DNA from: Sphingobacteriales bacterium
Lineage (GTDB): Bacteria; Bacteroidota; Bacteroidia; Chitinophagales; Chitinophagaceae
Direction: 5' to 3'
DNA: 7,088 nt
Assembly (NCBI GenBank): GCA_024640385.1
Contig: JAHEFC010000202.1
Coordinates: 1 to 7,088 of the forward strand
Position 1 is the first letter of the stretch; every line of letters starts with the position of its first letter. A model generated the notes under the pieces. It was not told where the DNA came from. It saw nothing but the letters and a program-made list of their open reading frames with translations, and did no database searches. The position numbers and the translations under genes are program-made. This document shows, piece by piece, positions 1 through 7,088 of the stretch.

Positions 1-61
1 GTACCGGCGTGATATCGACCAGCACTGCAGCAAAAAAAACAAGTAAATAAGGCCACCACAT
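1..61 (-). CDS. N-terminus of a membrane protein, cut by the left window edge
   Basis: Only the first 20 codons are present. Read leftward from an ATG at 61-59, they begin MWWPYLLVFFAAVLVD and continue ITPV. This is one strongly hydrophobic helix ending in an acidic residue and Thr-Pro, a typical first membrane segment with no cleavable signal peptide. The Val-Asp-Ile-Thr-Pro ending resembles the first helix of small integral membrane proteins annotated as small multidrug export or COG2426-type proteins. That assignment rests on memory of a short motif and is weak. A TTG immediately upstream (64-62) is an alternative start, but ATG is preferred. No Shine-Dalgarno is placed correctly: an AGGGAG lies too far upstream. 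The gene lies downstream of the lmo0937-like gene on the same strand, but a strong terminator separates them, so it probably has its own promoter. That a gene starts here is fairly likely; its function is open. Confidence 0.55.
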   Translation of the reverse strand, partial: MWWPYLLVFFAAVLVDITPV

Positions 62-95
62 CAAACTAAAGTTCAGGCATTCGGCTCCCTTAAAA

Positions 96-111
96 AATGA
101 CCGGGGTCATT
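96..111. promoter_or_regulatory. 16-bp dyad (7-bp arms, 2-bp centre) upstream of the left-edge membrane protein
   Basis: The sequence AATGACC-GG-GGTCATT is a perfect inverted repeat 35 bases upstream of the minus-strand ATG at 61. Two readings are possible. It could be an operator for a dimeric regulator of that gene. Read on the minus strand, it could also be a small hairpin (6-bp stem, CCCG loop) followed by a run of T (97-92), making it a weak second terminator or attenuator after the stronger one at 132-174. The position between terminator and start codon suits an operator; the T-run suits a terminator. The sequence cannot decide. Confidence 0.35.
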
Positions 112-131
112 ATATCTGACCATACAAGCCA

Positions 132-174
132 CAAAAAATGAGTCATAAAAGAGACCTATGCTCTTTTATGACTC
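132..174 (-). terminator. Rho-independent terminator of the lmo0937-family gene
   Basis: The 14-base arm GAGTCATAAAAGAG (140-153) is perfectly complementary to CTCTTTTATGACTC (161-174), with a 7-base loop ACCTATG. On the minus strand the stem is followed by A then six T (139-133), the usual U-tract. On the plus strand no T-run follows, so the element is directional. It starts about 65 bases past the stop codon of the minus-strand gene ending at 240, the expected place for that gene's transcript end. The stem is A/T-rich, so its strength depends on length rather than G/C pairs. Confidence 0.75.
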
Positions 175-239
175 GATTCCATCCGTCCAATTATACTGAA
201 GTCAGGTAAAATAATGGCTCAAATATCAACAGCTTGCGG

Positions 240-395
240 TCATAGTACTTTTCTGCCCTGTATGATCCTGAGCAAAATGGCGATCACTGCAATGATCAGT
301 AATACATGAATTATACCGCCCACATGAAATGCAAAAACTCCAAGCAACCATCCAATGATCAAAATAACCGCTATGATATATAGTAAGTTTCCCAT
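240..395 (-). CDS. lmo0937-family small two-helix membrane protein (51 aa)
   Basis: Read leftward from ATG (395-393) to TGA (242-240), this encodes 51 residues beginning MGNLLYIIAVILIIGWLLGV. Residues about 3-20 form a first membrane helix. A short FAFHVGGIIH linker follows, then a second helix (about 28-44), then a basic tail with R43, R48 and K49. The pattern MGNLLYxIAVxLxIxWxxG...H.GGxIHxLLxIAxIAxLLRxI is that of the lmo0937 family of tiny membrane proteins, common in Bacteroidota and Firmicutes. The family has no firmly established function. Length is full for the family. The leader before the ATG is A/T-rich (ATTATTTTT) with no Shine-Dalgarno, as is common in Bacteroidota. A longer frame over the same bases (226-465) has no such pattern and is a shadow. 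The gene is transcribed divergently from the glucan synthase, has its own promoter candidate (420-448), and ends in the terminator at 132-174. Confidence 0.85.
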   Translation of the reverse strand: MGNLLYIIAVILIIGWLLGVFAFHVGGIIHVLLIIAVIAILLRIIQGRKVL

Positions 396-419
396 AAAAA
401 TAATTTAATTGCAACTGTA

Positions 420-448
420 CAAGGTACCTTATTGACTGCGATGAACAA
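420..448 (-). promoter_or_regulatory. Candidate Bacteroidota-type promoter of the lmo0937-family gene
   Basis: On the minus strand a TTG (448-446) is followed after exactly 19 bases by TACCTTG (426-420). This resembles the primary sigma-factor promoter of Bacteroidota (TTTG at -33, TAnnTTTG at -7), with one mismatch in the -7 box. Transcription would begin near 413, giving a leader of about 18 bases before the ATG at 395. The -7 region lies in a perfect 10-bp palindrome AAGGTACCTT (421-430), which could be chance or a binding site. The consensus is short, so this is only a candidate. Confidence 0.4.
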
Positions 449-602
449 GTGATAACTATCATCAATATACTCTTCCCCCTGCGTTAGATACCAGTAATAA
501 TTTGATGCCACGGATAAAATCAGCGTATCTTCAATATATCAGGTCCTGATCATTAAAGGGGCAATTATTCTACATCTGCTCTTCTTTTACTCTTCCTTTT
601 GA
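449..602. other. Divergent intergenic region between the lmo0937-family gene and the glucan synthase
   Basis: No coding region or RNA gene is recognisable here. The last in-frame stop before the synthase frame is TGA at 600-602. A 13-base dyad ATCAGG-T-CCTGAT sits at 538-550. A poor plus-strand promoter match (TTTG at 501-504, then 21 bases, then TATCTTC at 526-532) is the best I can find for the synthase and is not convincing. Pyrimidine-rich stretches (about 575-600) stand out but carry no motif I recognise. Confidence 0.4.
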
Positions 603-731
603 GAATTGGCCCATGCCCGTCGCGAAAATCACTTGGCTTTTTCTTTGATAAGGAAAGCATACACGGTTTGTATCATACGTCTTATCACTTCTAAAATACA
701 TACACTGAAAGTCAATCCCATTCAAGAAATA

Positions 732-3700
732 TTGTCCTCGATCGGATTATCCTTCCCGGGAAATAATCTCCTGCTGAAATATGCCAGTGAGAAACCTCCG
801 CTTCGTGCTGAATTATTTGGTGCCGACCAAATGGCTTACCATGGGAAAAGCCTTGCCAGCAGGCATAAATTGCAGTCGGGACGTTCATCGAACATATTAT
901 TGAAAAGGCTGTCTGAAAATGAGGAACAGCTTCTGGAGGTTCACCAGCTGCTGACGGATACGGTCAAAACCAACAGACGGATCATTCCTGCAGGGGAATG
1001 GCTGCTTGACAATTTCTACCTTATCCTGGAACAGATCCAGACTGGTAAAAAGCACTTACCCAAAAGTTACAGTGAAGACCTGCCTTTGCTGTTGAATGGA
1101 CCCTCAGCCGGTTTGCCAAGAGTATATGATATAGCCACTGAGATCATTTCCCACAGCGACGGCCGTATCGACCTTAAAAACCTGGGTAGTTTTATAACCA
1201 GTTATCAGACCATTACCGCTTTGAAACTTGGTGAACTATGGGCCATTCCCATTATGCTTCGCCTTGCACTCATAGAAAATCTCCGGCGTCTGTCAACGCA
1301 GATCGCTTTTGGCCGTATCAATCAGAACCTGGCTGACTATTGGGCTGCCCAAATGACAACCACGGCAGAAAAAGATCCCAAAAACCTCATCCTGATCATT
1401 GCCGATATGGCGAGGTCAAATCCGCCGATGGACAGCGCTTTTGTGGCTGAACTTACCCGCATGCTCCAGGGTAAGGGCCCGGCATTGGCACTACCCCTGA
1501 ACTGGATCGAACAGAGGCTTTCAGAATCCGGACAAACCAGCAGCGAACTGATCAACAGTGAGATTCAAAAACAGGCAACAGACCAGGTGTCGATGAGCAA
1601 CAGTATCGGTAGCCTGAGGTTTTTGGGAAAAGTGGACTGGAGGGAATTTGTTGAATCGATCAGCATTGTAGAACAAATGCTCAGTGAGGATACCACCTAC
1701 GCCGAAATGGATTTCTCCACCCGTGACAATTACAGGCATGTAGTGGAGAAAATCGCCAGGTACAGTGATCTCTCAGAGCAGGAGGTTGCCAAACTGGCCA
1801 TCCATGCTGCAAAAAGTGCTGCCGCCAAACACGGGGCATCAGACCGGAGAGCACATGTGGGCTACTATCTTGTTGGAAAAGGCATCAACCTCATTGAAAA
1901 AAGCGCAAAGGTCTCACTACCGGTCTATGACAGATTTCAGAAAGCTGTACGATCATATCCCCTCCCTGTATATACGGGAACCATCGTGATGATCACCCTG
2001 GTCATAGCTGCAGGATTAACGGCAAGAGCTTATACCAACGGATCACATCCCTGGCAGCTTGCAGTGGTTACTTTATTATCTATCATCGGAGCCAGCCATT
2101 TTGCCGTCACACTGGTCAACTGGCTTACCACACTGTTCATACAGCCAAAACTGGTTCCCCGGATGAATTATACAAAAGGCATCAAACCAGAATCCAGAAC
2201 ACTGGTAGTGATCCCTGCCATGTTGAACAACATAGAACAGATGGAGTCGCTTGCTGAATCACTGGAGGTATATTACCTCGCTAACAGGGACGAATACCTG
2301 CATTTTGGCTTACTGACCGATTTCCGTGATTCCTCATCAGAATCCCTGCCAGAAGACGAGCATGTATTATCCCGGACCCGGAAGAAGATCGAAGACCTGA
2401 ACAAAAAATACAGGAGTAAAAACAGCAGTACATTCTTCCTTTTTCACAGGCCCAGGAAATGGAACCAGGTTGACAAAATATGGATGGGATATGAAAGAAA
2501 AAGAGGCAAACTGACAGACCTCAACGCACTATTAAGGGGAGAAGGAAAAGAGAATTTCTCGCTCCTTATCGGTGATCAGTCAATTTTCCCCGATATAAAA
2601 TATGTGATCACTATCGATTCAGATACTCAACTGCCAAGGGATTCAGCACGCAGTATAGTTGCATCCATGGCCCACCCGCTGAACAAACCACATTTTGACG
2701 AAAAAAAACAAAGGGTAACCGAAGGCTACGGCATTTTACAACCGCGTGTTGCCCTCAGCCTGGCCGGATCCGAAAATTCCCTTTATGCGCGATTGCACGG
2801 CACCGACCTGGGGATCGACCCATATACACGTACTATTTCTGATGTTTACCAGGACCTGTTTGATGAGGGGTCTTTCATTGGCAAAGGAATCTACGATATC
2901 GATATTTTCAGGAAAGGACTGGACGGCAGGTTTCCTGAAAACAGGATCCTGAGCCATGACCTGCTTGAAGGCTGCATCCTTCGTTCCGGATTCCTGAGCG
3001 ATGTTCAGATGTATGAAGAATATCCATCCCGTTTCAGCACGGATGTAAAACGAAGACACAGATGGATAAGAGGCGACTGGCAGATAGCTGCATGGTTTTT
3101 ACCATTAGTGCCCGGAGTGAAAAAAGGTCTGCAGAAAAATACACTGTCGGCCTTATCCAGGTGGAAGATATTCGACAATATCCGGCGTAGCCTTGTTCCA
3201 TTTGTGCTGATTGTTCTGTTGATCTTTGGCACTACCCTTTTGAACGACGGCCTTTTCTGGACCTTTGTTATCACTGCCATTCTGCTGTTGCCTGCAATGA
3301 TCATCGCAGCCAGGGATATACTCAGAAAGCCGAAAGATATTTTACTGAAACAGCATTTCAAAGATTCCATACAGGCTGTACTCAATAATTTTTATCAAAC
3401 CATTTTCACCCTTGCCTGTTTGCCCTACGAGGCTTATTTCACTGTAGATGCCATCCTTCGTTCATTCTGGAGAATGGTTGTTTCTCACAAACATCTGCTT
3501 GAATGGAACTCTTCAGATGATCCGGGATCTGACCAGGAACAGAACCTTATTGATTCCTATCGTAGTATGTGGATCGCTCCATTGATGGGGTTTGCAGGGT
3601 TGGTCTACCTGACCTTGTATAAACCCATCACTCATATATTTGCAGACCCTATACTCATACTCTGGATCGGCTCACCAGCTATTGCCTGGTATCTCAGCAG

Positions 3701-6700
3701 ACCGCTGGTATTACAGAAAATCAGTTTGAATGGTGTGCAGATCATTTTCCTCCGGAAACTGGCACGTAAAACATGGTCATATTTTGAACATTTTGTGACT
3801 CAAACAGAAAATTGGTTACCACCCGATAATTACCAGGAACATCCAGTTGAAAGAATAGCGCACAGAACATCACCAACCAATATCGGGCTTTCACTTATGG
3901 CCAACCTGGCCGCTGTGGATTTTGGATATATTACTGTAGGGCAATTCATTGAACGTACAACCCATACGTTCAACAGCCTGCAGCAAATGGAAAGATATAA
4001 GGGCCATTTCTATAACTGGTACGATACCATCACGCTTCAGCCATTACCCCCGCACTATATATCAACAGTTGACAGTGGAAACCTTGCAGGCCAGCTCCTG
4101 ACACTGCGACAGGGAATTTTATCCATGCCGGAACAACCCATCCTGGGCATGCAATTATTCAGAGGCATCAACGACACGGTTCAGATCTTAAAACCGGCAA
4201 CAAAAAACAAATCCAATATCCGTTCCATACAACAGACACTGAACACCATTCTGACCATGGAAGCTATTTCGCTTCGGTCTGTTTCCAGCCTCGTTTCACA
4301 ATTAATGAAGGATGTGGAAAATCTGGAAGCGGAATTCAACAGTACCATTTCTCAGCAATCTCCATGGATAAAGGCCCTTAGGGTTCAATGCCAGCATGTC
4401 CAGAATGAACTGTCACTGGTGACCCCCTGGTTAGCGCTTACCCCGGTACCGGAAAACTTCTCCGGCTTGTTGAAGATGGACAAGATCCCTCACCTGGCAG
4501 AACTATCTAAGCTGGAGGCAAGACTTTACGCCGAATTGAATGAGCAGGATAAAAGCTCATTGAGCACAGAGGATCAGGAATGGTTGAAAAATTTCTCAAC
4601 CTATGTTGAACATGGCAGTGAAGTAGCCAGAAAGCGGATCTCCATACTGGACGAATTGAACAGGATCTGCAGTGAACTGGCTGATATGGAATATGATTTC
4701 CTGTACGACGGTACCCAGCACCTATTAACCATAGGTTATAATGCTGACGAACACCGCAGAGATGCGAGTTACTACGACCTGCTTGCATCAGAAGCCAGGC
4801 TGAGTACGTTTGTCGGGATTTCCCAGGGCAAACTTCCCCAGGAAAGCTGGTTTGCATTAGGCAGGCAACTTACCAATGCAGGCGGTGATTCTGTATTGCT
4901 CTCCTGGAGCGGCTCTATGTTTGAATATCTCATGCCGCTGTTGTATATGCCCACTTATGATAACACCTTACTGGATCAGACATACAAAGTAATGGTGAAG
5001 CGGCAGATCGAATACGGTCGTCAACTTGGTGTTCCCTGGGGCATCTCCGAGTCCGGCTATAATCTCGTAGATACCAGCCTCAACCTGCAATATCGTGCCT
5101 TTGGAGTGCCCGAACTGGGACTTAAACGAGGCTTAAGTGAAGACCTGGTCATTGCACCCTATGCCACTATGATGGCACTGATGGTGGATCCGGAAGAAGC
5201 TTATAAAAATCTGCAAGAACTTTCCGATGGCGAATTCGAAGGGCGATTCGGTTATTTTGAAGCTATCGATTATACTCCATCGAGGGTCCCCAGGGGGCAG
5301 ACCAATGTGCCGATACGTTCGTTCATGGCCCACCACCAAGGGATGAGTTTATTGTCACTGGCTTACCTGTTGCTGGACAGGCCCATGCAAAAAAGATTTG
5401 AAGCTGAACCACAATTCCAGGCCACATTACTATTATTACAGGAAAGAATTCCAAAAGCCACCAAGTTCTTCTCACCGCCGCCTGATGTTGCAGACATCAA
5501 CATAGAATCCGGTGAAACAGAAATGCGTATCATCAAAAACCCTGACACAGCCATTCCCGAAGTTCAATTGCTGTCCAATGGCAATTATCATGTAATGATC
5601 ACACAAGCCGGTGGAGGATACAGCCGTTGGAAAAATATTGCAGTCACGCGCTGGAGGGAGGATGTCACCTGCGACAACTGGGGCAATTTCTGTTTCATAA
5701 GAGACCTGGAAAAAGGAAATTCCTGGTCAGCCGCGTACCAGCCTACTATAAAACAGGCCTCAAATTACCAGGCCGTATTTTCTCAGGGCCGTGCTGAATT
5801 CCGGCGCGAAGACAACGATATCGAAACACATACTGAAATATCAGTTTCACCGGAAGATGACATTGAGATCAGGAGGATCCATATCACCAATCGTTCGAGA
5901 AAACGGAGATCTATTGAACTGACCAGTTATGCAGAAGTTGTTCTAACCGCGCCGATTGCAGATGTGCTGCATCCGGCCTTCAGTAATCTTTTTGTTCAGA
6001 CCGATATTATAACTCAGAAAAATGCGATCATATGCACCCGGAGACCTAGATCGTCTGACGAACGACCACCTTGGATGTTTCATTTAATGAAATCAGATGC
6101 AAACGATGTTCAAACGGTGAGTTATGAAACCGACCGGATGAAATTCATCGGCCGTGGCAATTCCATTATCAATCCCCAGGCAATAGATCAGGATGCCCCG
6201 CTTTCAGGCACTGAGGGTGCAGTATTGGATCCCGTTGTAAGCATACAATACAGGGTTTTCATCAATCCCCTGGAAACAATAACAGTTGACCTGGTATATG
6301 GCATTGGCGACTCGCGGGAAATATGTGAGCTGCTGATTGAAAAATACCAGGATCCCACATTTATTGACCGTGCTTTTGAATTGTCGTGGACCCACAGCCA
6401 GATGGTGCTCAGGCAGATCAATGCCACGGAATCGGATGCGCAGTTATATTCAAGAATGGCTGGCTCCATTATCTACCCCAATACCTCTTTGAGAGCCGAT
6501 CCAGGCCTGATCATGAAGAATAATAAAGGCCAGTCAGGATTGTGGAGCTATTCGATCTCCGGAGACCTCCCCATTGTGTTGCTGCAGATAGCTGATCTTG
6601 AGAATATCGGGATAGTTAAACAACTTGTGCAGGCTCATGCCTATTGGAGATTGAAGGGCCTGATTGTTGACCTCGTGATTTGGAATGAAGATTACGGTGG

Positions 6701-7088
6701 TTACCGTCAGGTGCTGCAGAGCCAGCTGTTAGGATTGATCAGTGCCGGCCAGGATATTGAAGTCACTGAAAAACCAGGAGGGATCTTTGTAAGGATAACG
6801 GAACAGATCGCCCCGGAAGATCGCATCCTGATCCAGTCAGTTGCCAGGATGATTATCTCTGACGCAAAGGGCAGCCTGATCAGCCAGATCAGTAAACGTC
6901 CTGCTGTCAAAACGCCTATCCCTCACCTGATCGCTAAAGAAATACAAGTGACATATGCATCCAGGCTTTTACCTGTACAAGGGCTGGATCATTATAATGG
7001 GCTTGGTGGTTTTTCAGCGGATGGAAAAGAATATATCATCAATACAGATCACAATAATTTAACTCCCCTCCCCTGGGTCAACGTGATA
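732..7088 (+). CDS. ndvB: Cyclic beta-1,2-glucan synthase, NdvB/Cgs type (5' start uncertain, 3' end beyond window)
   Basis: An inner-membrane enzyme expected to polymerise UDP-glucose into beta-1,2-glucan, close it into a ring and control chain length. The frame is open from 603 to the right edge with no stop or frameshift. Domains in order: conserved N-terminal region (PLRAELF 23-29, EWLLDNFY 89-96); two membrane helices (about 416-434, 441-469); GT84 domain (about 489-790); four helices (about 821-837, 841-860, 946-962, 971-988); glycoamylase-like cyclization domain (about 1045-1560); GH94-type sandwich and linker helices (about 1608-2085); start of a second sandwich (GLGGFSADGKEY from 2090). 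The window stops at residue 2119, just before the GH94 catalytic barrel; relatives are usually about 2,800 residues. The frame has no ATG before 831, and that ATG would remove PLRAELF. The TTG at 732 leaves 22 residues before PLRAELF; TTG at 645 or 633 is also possible. The family call is very secure; the start is not. Confidence 0.95.
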   Translation, partial: MSSIGLSFPGNNLLLKYASEKPPLRAELFGADQMAYHGKSLASRHKLQSGRSSNILLKRLSENEEQLLEVHQLLTDTVKTNRRIIPAGEWLLDNFYLILEQIQTGKKHLPKSYSEDLPLLLNGPSAGLPRVYDIATEIISHSDGRIDLKNLGSFITSYQTITALKLGELWAIPIMLRLALIENLRRLSTQIAFGRINQNLADYWAAQMTTTAEKDPKNLILIIADMARSNPPMDSAFVAELTRMLQGKGPALALPLNWIEQRLSESGQTSSELINSEIQKQATDQVSMSNSIGSLRFLGKVDWREFVESISIVEQMLSEDTTYAEMDFSTRDNYRHVVEKIARYSDLSEQEVAKLAIHAAKSAAAKHGASDRRAHVGYYLVGKGINLIEKSAKVSLPVYDRFQKAVRSYPLPVYTGTIVMITLVIAAGLTARAYTNGSHPWQLAVVTLLSIIGASHFAVTLVNWLTTLFIQPKLVPRMNYTKGIKPESRTLVVIPAMLNNIEQMESLAESLEVYYLANRDEYLHFGLLTDFRDSSSESLPEDEHVLSRTRKKIEDLNKKYRSKNSSTFFLFHRPRKWNQVDKIWMGYERKRGKLTDLNALLRGEGKENFSLLIGDQSIFPDIKYVITIDSDTQLPRDSARSIVASMAHPLNKPHFDEKKQRVTEGYGILQPRVALSLAGSENSLYARLHGTDLGIDPYTRTISDVYQDLFDEGSFIGKGIYDIDIFRKGLDGRFPENRILSHDLLEGCILRSGFLSDVQMYEEYPSRFSTDVKRRHRWIRGDWQIAAWFLPLVPGVKKGLQKNTLSALSRWKIFDNIRRSLVPFVLIVLLIFGTTLLNDGLFWTFVITAILLLPAMIIAARDILRKPKDILLKQHFKDSIQAVLNNFYQTIFTLACLPYEAYFTVDAILRSFWRMVVSHKHLLEWNSSDDPGSDQEQNLIDSYRSMWIAPLMGFAGLVYLTLYKPITHIFADPILILWIGSPAIAWYLSRPLVLQKISLNGVQIIFLRKLARKTWSYFEHFVTQTENWLPPDNYQEHPVERIAHRTSPTNIGLSLMANLAAVDFGYITVGQFIERTTHTFNSLQQMERYKGHFYNWYDTITLQPLPPHYISTVDSGNLAGQLLTLRQGILSMPEQPILGMQLFRGINDTVQILKPATKNKSNIRSIQQTLNTILTMEAISLRSVSSLVSQLMKDVENLEAEFNSTISQQSPWIKALRVQCQHVQNELSLVTPWLALTPVPENFSGLLKMDKIPHLAELSKLEARLYAELNEQDKSSLSTEDQEWLKNFSTYVEHGSEVARKRISILDELNRICSELADMEYDFLYDGTQHLLTIGYNADEHRRDASYYDLLASEARLSTFVGISQGKLPQESWFALGRQLTNAGGDSVLLSWSGSMFEYLMPLLYMPTYDNTLLDQTYKVMVKRQIEYGRQLGVPWGISESGYNLVDTSLNLQYRAFGVPELGLKRGLSEDLVIAPYATMMALMVDPEEAYKNLQELSDGEFEGRFGYFEAIDYTPSRVPRGQTNVPIRSFMAHHQGMSLLSLAYLLLDRPMQKRFEAEPQFQATLLLLQERIPKATKFFSPPPDVADINIESGETEMRIIKNPDTAIPEVQLLSNGNYHVMITQAGGGYSRWKNIAVTRWREDVTCDNWGNFCFIRDLEKGNSWSAAYQPTIKQASNYQAVFSQGRAEFRREDNDIETHTEISVSPEDDIEIRRIHITNRSRKRRSIELTSYAEVVLTAPIADVLHPAFSNLFVQTDIITQKNAIICTRRPRSSDERPPWMFHLMKSDANDVQTVSYETDRMKFIGRGNSIINPQAIDQDAPLSGTEGAVLDPVVSIQYRVFINPLETITVDLVYGIGDSREICELLIEKYQDPTFIDRAFELSWTHSQMVLRQINATESDAQLYSRMAGSIIYPNTSLRADPGLIMKNNKGQSGLWSYSISGDLPIVLLQIADLENIGIVKQLVQAHAYWRLKGLIVDLVIWNEDYGGYRQVLQSQLLGLISAGQDIEVTEKPGGIFVRITEQIAPEDRILIQSVARMIISDAKGSLISQISKRPAVKTPIPHLIAKEIQVTYASRLLPVQGLDHYNGLGGFSADGKEYIINTDHNNLTPLPWVNVI
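2196..3104 (+). other. GT84 glycosyltransferase domain of the glucan synthase
   Basis: This segment makes the linear beta-1,2-glucan chain from UDP-glucose on the cytoplasmic side of the membrane. It opens with the strand TLVVIPAML (490-498). The family block WMGYERKRGKLTDLN follows (584-598). The DxD nucleotide-sugar and metal motif is DSDTQLP (D629, D631; bases 2616-2624). Next come FIGKGIYD (715-722), the HDLLEG box with the likely catalytic-base aspartate D743, and the acceptor-site block RRHRWIRGDWQ (774-784), equivalent to QxxRW of processive GT2-like enzymes. All key residues are present, so the domain looks active. Membrane helices flank both sides. The tyrosine reported to carry the growing glucan in this family cannot be assigned without an alignment. 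Confidence 0.85.
3864..5411 (+). other. Glycoamylase-like cyclization domain (PF10091, GH189 type)
   Basis: This middle domain is expected to cut and re-join the nascent chain, releasing it as a ring by retaining transglycosylation. Visible family blocks are RTSPTNIG (1045-1052), GHFYNWYDT (1091-1099), STVDSGNL (1111-1118), YDFLYDG (near 1321-1327), DASYYDLLASEARL (1344-1357), SWSGSMFEYLMP (1391-1402), PWGISESGYN (1435-1444), IAPYA (1474-1478), GRFGYFEAIDY (1504-1514) and FMAHHQGMS (1531-1539). The likely catalytic pair is E1354 as acid/base and E1440 as nucleophile. Their 86-residue separation equals that of the pair I recall for the Thermoanaerobacter enzyme that founded GH189 (about E1356 and E1442). 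A poorly conserved helical stretch (about 1140-1310) sits between the first and second halves. Confidence 0.8.
5553..7088 (+). other. GH94-type beta-sandwich region of the glucan synthase, partial
   Basis: This begins the C-terminal phosphorylase-like half, which in the family is linked to control of glucan length. The first sandwich opens with VQLLSNGNYHVMITQAGGGYSRW (from 1611) and runs through RWRED, HPAFSNLF and PRSSDERPPW. It is followed by SGTEGAVLDPV (1825-1835), the linker block GQSGLWSYSISGDLPI (1933-1948) and AHAYWRLKGLIVDLV. A second sandwich starts at GLGGFSADGKEYII (from 2090) and is cut at TPLPWVNVI. The catalytic (alpha/alpha)6 barrel lies past the edge, so its general acid and phosphate-binding residues cannot be judged here. 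Confidence 0.8.

Noticed and set aside
226..465. A 79-codon minus-strand frame over the lmo0937-like gene
   Set aside because: Its translation lacks family character, and the overlapping 51-codon frame matches a known family residue for residue in its hydrophobic pattern.
538..550. 13-base dyad ATCAGG-T-CCTGAT in the intergenic region
   Set aside because: Six-base arms occur often by chance, and no promoter or partner site nearby gives it meaning.
613..648. Mini-frame MPVAKITWLFL starting at the ATG at 613, as a possible leader peptide or true synthase start
   Set aside because: It ends after 11 codons in a different frame from the synthase and has no attenuator-like structure or codon bias; it would matter only if a frameshift were shown here.
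644..670. TTTG (644-647) and ACGGTTTG (663-670) as a promoter for the synthase
   Set aside because: The TA of the -7 box is missing and the spacer is only 15 bases, shorter than the usual 19 or more.
831..833. First in-frame ATG as the synthase start
   Set aside because: Starting here would delete the PLRAELF block found at the N-terminus of this family.
1337..6910. Numerous 60-126 codon frames, mostly on the minus strand, inside the glucan synthase
   Set aside because: All lie opposite or out of frame within a continuous conserved coding region; none shows domain motifs or its own promoter.
1..7088. CRISPR array, insertion sequence, tRNA, rRNA or a novel defence-type system
   Set aside because: No spaced direct repeats, terminal inverted repeats with a transposase, cloverleaf sequences or unexplained gene cluster were seen; the content is explained by one large synthase and two small membrane-protein genes.

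Overview
The window reads as chromosomal DNA of a Bacteroidota bacterium, perhaps from the Chitinophaga/Pedobacter part of the phylum. Base composition is moderate, leaders are A/T-rich without Shine-Dalgarno sites, and one promoter candidate has the Bacteroidota-type TTG / TAnnTTTG layout. The lineage is inferred from these traits and the style of the proteins, not from any search.

About nine tenths of the window (from roughly 603-732 to the right edge) is one uninterrupted plus-strand reading frame for a cyclic beta-1,2-glucan synthase of the NdvB/Cgs type. About 2,120 residues are present. In order they are: a helical N-terminal region, two membrane segments, a GT84 glycosyltransferase domain with its DxD, HD and RW/GDWQ motifs, four more membrane segments, the middle glycoamylase-like cyclization domain (PF10091, GH189 type), the first GH94-type beta-sandwich region, and the opening of a second such region. 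The GH94 catalytic barrel and the stop codon lie beyond the right edge. Residue numbers below count the TTG at 732 as residue 1.

The left 600 bases hold two small minus-strand genes that diverge from the synthase. One is a 51-residue two-helix membrane protein of the lmo0937 family (240-395) with a candidate promoter at 420-448. It is followed by an intrinsic terminator with a perfect 14-bp stem (132-174). The other is the first 20 residues of a membrane protein running off the left edge (start at 61), preceded by a short dyad (96-111).

The synthase would build, close and probably size-trim beta-1,2-glucan rings at the inner membrane. Nothing ties the two small minus-strand genes to that pathway except proximity. 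I found no mobile element, CRISPR array, tRNA or rRNA, and no clearly undescribed system. The points most worth a second look are the missing ATG start of the synthase, its apparently intact cyclization active site outside Proteobacteria, and the two palindromic elements on the left.
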